DNA of 64,000 nt from the NCBI GenBank assembly GCA_019636555.1, contig JAHBXH010000001.1:2576928-2640927 (forward strand), in the 5' to 3' direction. The notes beneath the pieces are model-generated. The model was not told the origin of the DNA. It made no database searches and saw only the letters and a program-made list of their open reading frames with translations. Positions 8,782 to 16,157 of the stretch are shown here, in pieces. Positions within the stretch are counted from its first letter, which is position 1; each line of letters opens with the position of its first letter. A program made the position numbers and the translations under genes. This DNA is from Phycisphaeraceae bacterium (GTDB taxonomy: Bacteria; Planctomycetota; Phycisphaerae; Phycisphaerales; UBA1924).

Positions 8782-9174
8782 TCAGGCCGCCCGCAAGTAT
8801 CTGCCCGAGCCCAGCGACTTCAGCAACCGCTCGCGATCCCCCAATCGCGCAAAGCTCGTGATCGCAATCGCCATCCGCACCGGCCCCGGCTCGCTCGCAT
8901 CCTGCCAGACCACATTTCCAAAGACAATCACGCTCCGCTCCGCCCCCGCCACGTTCTCGATCGGCCCCCGACCCGCCGGCAGCGTGATCTGCATCGTCAC
9001 ACGCGAGCCCGGTTTCACCGCTTCGTCCAGCTCAAATCGAATCCCACCCTCCGAAATGTCGTACGCGTGCCCCTCGAGAGGCCGTCCATTCCCATCTGTT
9101 TCGCGCACGCACACCGGCGTGTACATGGGCTGGAGCGTGAAACGCTCAAAGCGGCGGCGATTGATGGCGTTCAT
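8782..9174 (-). CDS. PilZ domain protein (probable c-di-GMP effector)
   Basis: 130 residues. The start ATG at 9174 is supported by AGGAGG six bases upstream. The PilZ signature is present: an N-terminal arginine cluster RRRFERF and, about 30 residues on, DISEGGIRFEL (the D/N-x-S-x-x-G motif), followed by beta strands. PilZ domains bind cyclic di-GMP and control motility, pili or polysaccharide. It is a stand-alone domain without a membrane segment. Given the type IV pilus-like cluster at 46-63 kb, control of that machine is possible, but nothing in the local context shows it. Confidence 0.85.
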   Translation of the reverse strand: MNAINRRRFERFTLQPMYTPVCVRETDGNGRPLEGHAYDISEGGIRFELDEAVKPGSRVTMQITLPAGRGPIENVAGAERSVIVFGNVVWQDASEPGPVRMAIAITSFARLGDRERLLKSLGSGRYLRAA

Positions 9175-9329
9175 GTTTGCCTCCTGTATCCGCGCCGGGG
9201 AATGGCGCGCCTCGCTTCCCGCTTATCGCCCTTTGCGCTCCCCGGCTTCATGCCGAGAACCAATTCCGCACGTCTCATAAGCCAACGCAAAACTGCGCCC
9301 TCATATCCTGCGAAGAGGCTTCCAACTCG

Positions 9330-10181
9330 GTGACTCCCGTTTCCGCCAACTCCGATCCGCGCACCGCCGCGCCCCGCTGCGAAACCTGCGGCTACGAGCT
9401 CGCCTCAGTCCTCGAAAGTTCGGGACCTTCCGCCGCCTGCCCCGAGTGCGGGATTCCCTGCTGGCAAAGCTCCCCCGCGCTGCGGCCCGGCACACCCTGG
9501 CAACAAAGACTCCGCCTCACTTCCTTCTGGCTCACCTGCTGGTTGATTGCCTCGCGTACGGCCGCGCTCTTCCGCGCGATGGAAGCCTCCGGCCGCCGCG
9601 CCTGGTCGCTCCTCACTCTCCAGTCGATCATCGCCGCGATCGCCTTCCTCTCTCCCTGGAGCGGAGTCTTCGTCGCCGATCCGGTTCGCCAGATGCAGTT
9701 CGCACGTTCGCTCTCCCGCGTGATTCAGATCGTGGGAGTGGTTATCGCTCAGATCCTCGTCCTCGCGGCGGTGCTCGGCGCCGCCAGTGTTCTTCTCTCG
9801 TTACTGCTCCGCGCCTACGCCCGCGCTCGCGGCTGGCATGTTTCCCGTGCCACAGCCCTCTCCATCGCCGCGCACGCCGCGCTCGGCTGGACCATCGTCG
9901 CCGGCGTTGTCTGGACTCTCCTCACGGCGTGGTTTATCACCACGCTCATCATCTCGTCGACCGGAAACCCAAGCGCTGCACGCGCACTCGGAGACGCCTC
10001 GGGCTGGGTCGCGGCGGCCGGCGGTCGATACGGCTTGCTCCCGCTCCCCATCCTCGTGCTCGGCGCAGGCGGCATCCTCGTTTCCCGCATTAGTCTCACC
10101 GCGCTCCATTCCTGCCGCTTCGCCAACAGTCCGGCCACGCTGCGCTTCTTCGAGGTAGTTCCCTCGGAGCCTCCAAAATAG
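9330..10181 (+). CDS. zinc-ribbon membrane protein, function unknown (first of a tandem pair)
   Basis: 283 residues from GTG at 9330, chosen because GAAGAGG at 9312-9318 lies 11 bases upstream and the protein then starts just before its zinc ribbon. The ribbon is CETCGYEL...ACPECG, followed by RPGTPWQQRLRL and four to five hydrophobic helices. The frame stays open upstream to 9177, but that part is low quality. The architecture of a short cytoplasmic zinc ribbon plus membrane helices recurs in Phycisphaera-like genomes. The following gene has the same architecture, so the two look like a duplication. No function can be assigned. Confidence 0.72.
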   Translation: MTPVSANSDPRTAAPRCETCGYELASVLESSGPSAACPECGIPCWQSSPALRPGTPWQQRLRLTSFWLTCWLIASRTAALFRAMEASGRRAWSLLTLQSIIAAIAFLSPWSGVFVADPVRQMQFARSLSRVIQIVGVVIAQILVLAAVLGAASVLLSLLLRAYARARGWHVSRATALSIAAHAALGWTIVAGVVWTLLTAWFITTLIISSTGNPSAARALGDASGWVAAAGGRYGLLPLPILVLGAGGILVSRISLTALHSCRFANSPATLRFFEVVPSEPPK

Positions 10182-10189
10182 GATTCGCT

Positions 10190-10978
10190 CTGGGACATTC
10201 CTCCCCGCCAACCGATGCACTCCTCTGCGAGCGCTGCGGCTACGAACTCTCCGATCTCGCGCCGGAATCGATCTGTCCCGAATGCGCCGCGCCGATCGCG
10301 GATTCGCTGCCTTCAAGCAGGCCGGGCACGGCATGGCAACGGGCTTGGCGCAAGGGCTGGTTGGGCCTGCCGCTTGCATGGGTTCTCTCCACCGCCGGCG
10401 GCTTGCTTGCGCCCTCGCGCCAGTTGCGCAGGGCTTCGATTGTTCCGGACGGTTCGCGCGTCCTGCTGACCATCAACATCACGATCGCGGCGGCGCTCCT
10501 CACGCTGCAGAGCGTGAAAACCATCACCGCCATGATCGTCGCATTTTGGCCTATCACATTGATACAGTCGCCCGCGGTGATGCTCGGGCCGACCTGGATG
10601 CCGACGGCATTGATCCTGGTGTTCTTCCTCTGGTCTCTTCTGATCGGGTTGCTCACTCGGATCGAGCGCATCGGCATTCACTTCTATTCGCGCCGCCGTT
10701 CCTGGCGAATCGATCCCGTGCTCTCGCTCGTCGGCACCGCACACGCTTCCGGCGCCTGGATCGGCGCTGCGCTCGCCGCCCGCTTGCTTCCGCTTGCGCT
10801 CGAATCGCTCGCAAACAGCTTGCCCGCTGCAATCTCGATCCATCTCGCCGCTGTGCGGCTCATGGCCGCGCCGCTCGGTTTCATCGCCGGCATGATCTGG
10901 TTTGAAATGGCGACCTATTTTGGCCTGCGCGCCTGCCGCTACGGCAATCACCCCGGTGTACGCATCCAGAGCGCATAA
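10190..10978 (+). CDS. zinc-ribbon membrane protein, tandem paralogue with unusual start
   Basis: The reading frame covers a second zinc ribbon (CERCGYEL...ICPECAAP, at ~10223-10290), then RPGTAWQRAWRKGWLG and several hydrophobic helices, closely paralleling the previous gene. There is no in-frame ATG, GTG or TTG between the preceding stop and the ribbon; the first conventional start is TTG at 10361, which would delete the ribbon. I therefore place the start at CTG 10190, with AGGA at 10180-10183 as a possible ribosome site. Alternatives are a non-AUG start overlapping the previous stop, or a frameshift joining both genes. The gene is real; only the start is uncertain. Confidence 0.65.
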   Translation: MGHSSPPTDALLCERCGYELSDLAPESICPECAAPIADSLPSSRPGTAWQRAWRKGWLGLPLAWVLSTAGGLLAPSRQLRRASIVPDGSRVLLTINITIAAALLTLQSVKTITAMIVAFWPITLIQSPAVMLGPTWMPTALILVFFLWSLLIGLLTRIERIGIHFYSRRRSWRIDPVLSLVGTAHASGAWIGAALAARLLPLALESLANSLPAAISIHLAAVRLMAAPLGFIAGMIWFEMATYFGLRACRYGNHPGVRIQSA

Positions 10979-11032
10979 CATCACCGCGGACGCCCGAAGG
11001 GATTCGGCGATGCGTCCCGTGAGCGGGAATCC

Positions 11033-12622
11033 ATGGATGCCGTTGACACACATCTGACCCGAGCTCCGGGGAAGGAGCCCGGAGCGAAGTCAAAGTCGCC
11101 TCTGGACGACCTCGGAACACCCCAGCCGACGCCCGACCAGGTCGTCGCGGGCGCCGACGTCGATTCGAGCCCGCGCGCCCGTTCCGATGATCCAACCGAA
11201 CTCCCCCTCGACTCCGGACGCCCCGCAGTGGACGAGCGCAGCATGGTCCACGTGCTGCGCCACCGGCACTTTCGCATCTTCTGGCTCGCGGCGTTCGGCT
11301 CCTTCGTCGGCAACTGGTTCGAGTTCATCGGCACACAGTGGATCGTCGCCGACAAGACGCGCGACACCACGTGGCTCGCCACGCTCGGCGCCGCCCAGTT
11401 GCTCCCGACTCTCTTTCTCGGACTCCTCGGAGGCATCGTCGCCGACCGCGTCAACCGCAAGAAACTGTTGATGGCCACGCAGCTCGCGATGATGCTGATC
11501 GCAATCGCGTTCTTCGTGGTCGTGCGCTGGCACGTCCCGATCGCTCTTTGGTTTGGCGGCGACGAAGCCCACGCAAACGATTTCCTGCTCTATTCCTTTC
11601 TCCTGCTCGCATCGCTCCAGGGCGTCACCATCGCCTTCAACCAGCCCGCCTGGCAGGTCATGATCCCGCGCCTCGTGCCGCGCGATGAACTCGTCCGCGC
11701 CATCACCCTCCAGGGAATCTCCTTCAACACCGCCCGCGCGATCGGCCCCGCCATCGCCGGCGCGCTCCTCGCCTGGCTCGGCGGCGAGTGGCTCTTCCTC
11801 GTCAACGCCGTCAGCTACATCGGCGTCATGCTCGCGGTCACCACCACGCCCGACGCGCCAGCGCCCGTCCAGAGCGGACGCATCCGCGATCTCTCCGTCA
11901 TCATCACCGACGTCAAACAAGCCTGCGCCTTCATGTTCACGCAGCGCGGCCCGCGCGCCGCCCTCCTCGCGCTCATGGTCTTCTCCGTCTTCGGAACACC
12001 CGTGCTCCGGTTCCTCCCTCTCTTCGTCAGCCAGGTCTATCACCTGAAAGAAGAAACCTTCGGCCTGCTCACCGGCGTGATGGGCGTCGGCGCAGTCGTC
12101 GGCGGCCTGGCGATGCGCTACGTGCCGGTCTGGTACCCCAAGCACCACTTCATCCCCATCTCCGTCTTCTTCGGTGGCCTGTCGATCCTCGCGTTCTCGA
12201 TTGCGACCAACGTCTGGGTCGCCGGGTTCTGCATGTTCTTCGTCGGCATCTTCTGGATGTGGTCGTTCAACTCGTCCATGTCCGCGCTCCAGTTGCTCGT
12301 CGAAGATTCGCTCCGTGGCCGCGTCATGGCCGTCTGCAACATGATCTCCCTCGGCTTCATGCCGATCGGCCCCTACATCGCCAGCTTTGTCGGCGAGTGG
12401 TTCGCCGCCGGCTTGAAAGAGACCAGCCCCGATCTCTGGCACGACGGAATCGGCACGCAGGCCGGCATCGCCTTCACCGCGATCGTCCTGCTCGCCGCCG
12501 GAATCGTCATGACAATCTGGCGAACCCCCGAAGTCGACGGACTCAAACCCGGCGAGCCCGGGTACGACCGCGTTCCCGGCTTTTTCCGTGGACTCACCGC
12601 TCGGGCCCACCGCCCGCGCTGA
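11033..12622 (+). CDS. MFS transporter of the transmembrane secretion effector (MFS_3/EntS-like) type
   Basis: 529 residues. The first ~70 residues are polar and Pro/Asp-rich, probably a disordered cytoplasmic tail; a start at the Met of MVHVLRHRHFRIF would remove it. Then come twelve predicted helices, with the MFS_3 hallmarks FWLAAFGSFVGNWFEFIGTQW and the loop GGIVADRVNRKKLL after helix 3, plus DSLRGRVMAV in the second half. Relatives export siderophores or small molecules in the inner membrane. Substrate unknown. The next gene, an acetyltransferase, starts 14 bases after the stop, suggesting co-transcription; export plus acetylation could form a resistance or detoxification pair (inference). 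Confidence 0.88.
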   Translation: MDAVDTHLTRAPGKEPGAKSKSPLDDLGTPQPTPDQVVAGADVDSSPRARSDDPTELPLDSGRPAVDERSMVHVLRHRHFRIFWLAAFGSFVGNWFEFIGTQWIVADKTRDTTWLATLGAAQLLPTLFLGLLGGIVADRVNRKKLLMATQLAMMLIAIAFFVVVRWHVPIALWFGGDEAHANDFLLYSFLLLASLQGVTIAFNQPAWQVMIPRLVPRDELVRAITLQGISFNTARAIGPAIAGALLAWLGGEWLFLVNAVSYIGVMLAVTTTPDAPAPVQSGRIRDLSVIITDVKQACAFMFTQRGPRAALLALMVFSVFGTPVLRFLPLFVSQVYHLKEETFGLLTGVMGVGAVVGGLAMRYVPVWYPKHHFIPISVFFGGLSILAFSIATNVWVAGFCMFFVGIFWMWSFNSSMSALQLLVEDSLRGRVMAVCNMISLGFMPIGPYIASFVGEWFAAGLKETSPDLWHDGIGTQAGIAFTAIVLLAAGIVMTIWRTPEVDGLKPGEPGYDRVPGFFRGLTARAHRPR

Positions 12623-12635
12623 TCGGAACCAGCTC

Positions 12636-13163
12636 ATGCTCGTGCGCAGCGCGAAAGACTCAGACTTCGAAGCGATCGCAACGCTCACCAACTACTTCAT
12701 CCGCGAGACAACCATCCACTTCGGAACCACCGAAGCAACCGCCGCCGAACTGCGCGAGCAGTGGCATCGATCGCGCGACCGCTTTCCGTTCCTCGTCTGC
12801 GAGATCGACGGCCGCTTCGCCGGTTATTGCAAGGCCTACACCTGGCGCTCGCGCGAGGCATATCAATGGACCCCCGAGTGCGGCGTCTACGTCGAAGACT
12901 GGGCCCGCCGCCGCGGCGTGGCGCGCTCTCTCTATGAAAAACTCTTTGAGATCATGGCCAAGCAGGGCTTTCACTCCGTCATCGCCGGAATCGCCCTGCC
13001 CAATGAAGCCAGCGTCAAGTTCCACGAGTCGATTGGATTCGAGGCGATCGGCATCGCTCGCCAAGCCGGATGGAAGATGGGCAAATGGGTTGATGTCGGA
13101 TTCTGGCAGCGCTTCCTGCAGCCCATCAACGCCGCTCCCTCGTCGCTTCGTCTTCCAAGCTAG
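12636..13163 (+). CDS. GNAT N-acetyltransferase, phosphinothricin acetyltransferase-like
   Basis: 175 residues from ATG 12636; an in-frame upstream ATG at 12588 overlaps the transporter and is less likely. It has the GNAT fold with an N-terminal LVRSAKDSDFEAIATLTNYF, the PAT-like HFGTTEATAAELREQW, the acetyl-CoA loop region EDWARRRGVARSLYEKLF, and the C-terminal LPNEASVKFHESIGFEAIG. Family members acetylate the amino group of phosphinothricin or related small molecules such as methionine sulfone. The actual substrate cannot be told from sequence. It lies directly behind the MFS exporter. Confidence 0.87.
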   Translation: MLVRSAKDSDFEAIATLTNYFIRETTIHFGTTEATAAELREQWHRSRDRFPFLVCEIDGRFAGYCKAYTWRSREAYQWTPECGVYVEDWARRRGVARSLYEKLFEIMAKQGFHSVIAGIALPNEASVKFHESIGFEAIGIARQAGWKMGKWVDVGFWQRFLQPINAAPSSLRLPS

Positions 13164-13319
13164 ATCGCCGTCATGTGGTGCATGGGTCGATGAACCACTC
13201 CACGGATGCGGATTTCCCGGCTACACCAATGTTTTTTCTCTTCTCCCTGTCTTCTTCCGTGGTGCTCTGTGGTTCTCCGTGTTGAACCTCTCTTCTCCAG
13301 CACCCGTAAACTTCCGCAC

Positions 13320-14636
13320 ATGCAACCCCGCCGCCCCACTCATCAGGTCACCATCGGAGATTCCCGCGTCGGCTTCATCAAGATCGGAGGCGGCCTCCCC
13401 GACCGCACCGGAAGACCCACGGTCCTCGCGCCGGTCAGCGTCCAGACCATGACCTCCGGCTACACACACGAAATCGACAAGTGCGTCGCCGAAATCCAGA
13501 AGCTCTCGAGCGCGGGCGCCGACATCGTCCGTGTCGCCGTCCCCGAAAAGAAAGACACCGAAGCGCTGAAGGAAATCATCCCGCAGGTCAACGTCCCAAT
13601 CGTCGCCGACGTTCACTTCCACTTCCAGCGCGCGCTCGAAGCGGTCGAAGCCGGCGTCCACAAGATCCGCCTCAACCCCGGCAACATCACCGACCGTGCG
13701 CAGGTCATCGACGTGATTCAGGCCTGCAAAGCACGCAAGCTCCCCATCCGCGTCGGCGTCAACGAGGGCTCGATCATCGAGCGCAAGGACAAGCAAAAAC
13801 GCCAGAAGGAACTCGGGGCCGTCTTCAGCGAGCACAAGCACGGCTACCTGCTCGCGATCATGATCGCCAAGCTCGAGGAATACCTCGACATCTTCTACGA
13901 GCAGGATTTCCACGACATCGTCATCAGCGCCAAGTCGATGGACGCCTCGCTCGTCATCGACGCCTACACCGAAATCTCCAAGCGCTTCGATCACCCGCTC
14001 CACCTCGGTGTCACCCACGCGGGGCCGAAAGAAACCGGCACCATCCGCTCCGTCGTCGCGCTCGGAGGCATGCTCATCAACGGCATCGGTGACACGATCC
14101 GTATCTCCTACGCCAACGACCCGATCTACGAAGTGCAGGACGGCCTTGAGCTCCTCTACTGCCTCGGCCTGCGCGAACGCATCGGCGTCGATCTCATCGC
14201 CTGCCCCACCTGCGGGCGCATCCAGGTCGATCTCTTCACGCTCATCCAGGATGTCCGCAAAGCGCTCGCCGAAAAAGTCACGGTCCCGATGAAAGTCGCC
14301 GTCATGGGCTGCATCGTCAACGGCCCCGGTGAAGCCGAAGGCGCGGACGTCGCTGTCTTCGCCGGCGACCGCCGCGGCATCATCTACGTCCAGGGCGAGC
14401 GCGTTGCGAACGTCACCGAAGAAGAAATCCTCCCGCGCCTGCTCCAGGAGTGCCTGCAATTCCAGGAGCTCGTCCAGCAAGGCAAAGCCAAACTCGGCGA
14501 CAAGAAAGTCTCCATCGTCCCTCCCGATCCGATGGGCGAACTCGGCAGCGGCTGGGAAAAAATGGCCGCCGAAAAAATCCACGGCAAACCGCAGAATCAA
14601 TCACATCCGGCGAAACTCACGGTTAGTCGTTCCTAA
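13320..14636 (+). CDS. ispG: 4-hydroxy-3-methylbut-2-enyl diphosphate synthase IspG (GcpE)
   Basis: 438 residues from ATG 13320. It makes HMBPP from MEcPP, the penultimate step of the MEP isoprenoid pathway, using a [4Fe-4S] cluster. Diagnostic segments: VQTMTSGYTHEIDKCVAEI, VADVHFHFQRALEAV, the region NEGSIIERK, LGVTHAGPKETGTIRS, and the cluster-binding ACPTCGR and GCIVNGPGEAEGAD. It is longer than many bacterial IspG proteins because of an ~20-residue acidic/hydrophobic stretch (GYLLAIMIAKLEEYLDIF) and a C-terminal extension. A 5' extension to 13206 is open but lacks family similarity. It is flanked by unrelated genes. Confidence 0.95.
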   Translation: MQPRRPTHQVTIGDSRVGFIKIGGGLPDRTGRPTVLAPVSVQTMTSGYTHEIDKCVAEIQKLSSAGADIVRVAVPEKKDTEALKEIIPQVNVPIVADVHFHFQRALEAVEAGVHKIRLNPGNITDRAQVIDVIQACKARKLPIRVGVNEGSIIERKDKQKRQKELGAVFSEHKHGYLLAIMIAKLEEYLDIFYEQDFHDIVISAKSMDASLVIDAYTEISKRFDHPLHLGVTHAGPKETGTIRSVVALGGMLINGIGDTIRISYANDPIYEVQDGLELLYCLGLRERIGVDLIACPTCGRIQVDLFTLIQDVRKALAEKVTVPMKVAVMGCIVNGPGEAEGADVAVFAGDRRGIIYVQGERVANVTEEEILPRLLQECLQFQELVQQGKAKLGDKKVSIVPPDPMGELGSGWEKMAAEKIHGKPQNQSHPAKLTVSRS

Positions 14637-14944
14637 CAACCGGGGATGACGACGCCCCAATCTGTGTGTACCGCCGCTCGCAATTCATTGATTGCGTTTC
14701 AGTCTGGCCGCACCGCCGCGCCGTCTCATTGCAATGCCCGGTTCGCAACGAATGAAATCTCGAACTCGAAGACCTTGCGCTGCGATGACGCAGGGGGTTA
14801 TTCCGCGCCCGGCCTTTGTCTTTGTCCTCCCCTTTTGCCCAACGAGGGAGGTGTCATCGCGAAGGCTCTGCGCCGCGATGACGGAGGGGGTTCCGAACAA
14901 TCCGCCGCAGCATCGCGATCTCGCATGTTTCAAGTACCACGACC
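14637..14944. repeat. 308-base intergenic region with direct and inverted repeats
   Basis: No gene is seen. A 27-base imperfect direct repeat (23 of 27 identical) occurs at 14773-14799 and 14866-14892, built around a GCGATGACG core with a run of five G and TT. The second copy also pairs with an inverted GTCATCGCG at 14853-14861 (matching CGCGATGAC at 14874-14882), giving a 9-bp stem with a 12-base loop. The composition suggests a dispersed palindromic repeat family rather than an operator or terminator, as there is no T tract. Confidence 0.55.
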
Positions 14945-15772
14945 ATGACAAGTTCTTTCCAAAAGTTCCGACTCGCCGCCTGCCACCTCATGGGCCGCCC
15001 GATCGCGTGGCCTTGCCGCTTCACCTTCGGCCCCGAAAACCCCGCGTTCAACCCCGCTCCCGAAGCGATCGCCGAACGGTCGCGCGAGCTCGTTGCGAAT
15101 CCCAAGCCTCTCGCGCGCCCCGTCATCGTCTTCAGCGGCTATCGCGTCCCCGGAATCTTCGGCGGACAACTCGCAACCAACATCGCCCGCCTTACGAGCG
15201 GCAACACCGCCGACTTTCGCATGTTCGCCTACCCGTTCTCAGGCGATATCGAGCCGCTGGTCAACCGGCTCGCCCGAATCATCGGTGATGAATTCGGAAC
15301 GGACGCATCGGGCGAGCACACCGCGCCGGTCGATGTCGTCGGCATCAGCATGGGCGGAATCCTCGGGCGACTCGCCGCGGCACGCACGCGATCTCGCCCG
15401 AAGGGCGTGCCGCGCGTCGATGTCCGGCGCCTCTTCACGATCGGAACTCCCCACAGAGGGGCGCGCCTCGCTCTGAAGATTCATGTCGATCGCGCCGCGA
15501 CCGACATGCAGCCGAATTCACAATTCCTCGCCCGACTCGACGAGCACAGCAAGCACGACGACTTCGAACTCATCCCCTACGCGACCCTCAACGACATCAC
15601 CGTCGGCTCGTCCAATTGCAGTCCGCACGGGACTCATCCGATCTGGGTCCGCGGCACGCGCCTCTTCGCGCACACCACGGTGACGATGCATCCCGCGATC
15701 GCGCTCGATATCGCACTGCGATTGCGTGGCGATCCGCCGCTCGGCGCGGCCTCGCCGATTCCAGATCATTAG
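14945..15772 (+). CDS. alpha/beta hydrolase, lipase-like
   Basis: 275 residues from ATG 14945, no clear ribosome site. The fold is that of triacylglycerol lipase/PGAP1-like hydrolases: PVIVFSGYRVPGIFGGQLA (first strand and oxyanion region), the nucleophile elbow VDVVGISMGGILGRLAA, then LFTIGTPHRGARLAL, and a late His in HTTVTMHPAIALD as the likely third triad member. No signal peptide is evident, so it is probably cytoplasmic. It is convergent with the downstream gene, whose stop codon lies two bases away. The substrate, probably an ester, cannot be specified. Confidence 0.78.
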   Translation: MTSSFQKFRLAACHLMGRPIAWPCRFTFGPENPAFNPAPEAIAERSRELVANPKPLARPVIVFSGYRVPGIFGGQLATNIARLTSGNTADFRMFAYPFSGDIEPLVNRLARIIGDEFGTDASGEHTAPVDVVGISMGGILGRLAAARTRSRPKGVPRVDVRRLFTIGTPHRGARLALKIHVDRAATDMQPNSQFLARLDEHSKHDDFELIPYATLNDITVGSSNCSPHGTHPIWVRGTRLFAHTTVTMHPAIALDIALRLRGDPPLGAASPIPDH

Positions 15773-15773
15773 A

Positions 15774-16157
15774 TCATGCCGCCAATCGCTGGCGCAGGCG
15801 ATGCAGCGCTTTCTGGTCAATTCTCGACGCGGCCTTCGCCGCAGCTCGCTCGAACACCGACGGGCAGAGCAGGAGCGAAACCGGCGACGTCCCGTTGCTC
15901 TCGTCCGCCAGTTGCTTCAGGAGCCTCCGATCCGCCTTCGTCAGTTTCAGCCCGTTGCACATCGAAACCAGAATCGCAGAAGAGGCGGCAGACCTTGTCC
16001 GACGCGACGAAACCCATCGCAGCACGAAGATGATGAGCGCCGCGAGTGCGATCGCCGCAAGCGTCCAAGGCGCGATCGTTCCCAAGCCGATCCCTCCCGA
16101 CGCGCTCGCGCTCTGCGGCAAACCGACCAGCGTTGGGGGAGAAAGCGGCTGATTCAC
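15774..16157 (-). CDS. small single-pass membrane protein coupled to the HEAT-repeat gene
   Basis: 127 residues starting at GTG 16157, which overlaps the stop of the upstream gene by four bases (GTGA), so translation is probably coupled. One hydrophobic helix (LGTIAPWTLAAIALAALIIF, residues ~26-45) is followed by Arg-rich residues (RWVSSRRTR), indicating a cytoplasmic C-terminal domain. That domain contains LKLTKADRRLLKQLADESNG and SLLLCPSVFERAA, typical of a small helical domain that I do not recognise. A longer frame to 16349 lies inside the HEAT gene and is not supported. The partner gene suggests the two proteins work together. Confidence 0.7.
   Translation of the reverse strand: MNQPLSPPTLVGLPQSASASGGIGLGTIAPWTLAAIALAALIIFVLRWVSSRRTRSAASSAILVSMCNGLKLTKADRRLLKQLADESNGTSPVSLLLCPSVFERAAAKAASRIDQKALHRLRQRLAA

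Noticed and set aside
11090..12691. 533-codon open frame antisense to the MFS transporter
   Set aside because: It is strongly biased in Glu/Asp/Gly/Arg, with no domain; this is typical of a complementary-strand shadow.
13221..14600. 459-codon open frame antisense to ispG
   Set aside because: It has low-complexity Asp/Phe/Val-rich sequence; ispG on the plus strand has all expected motifs.
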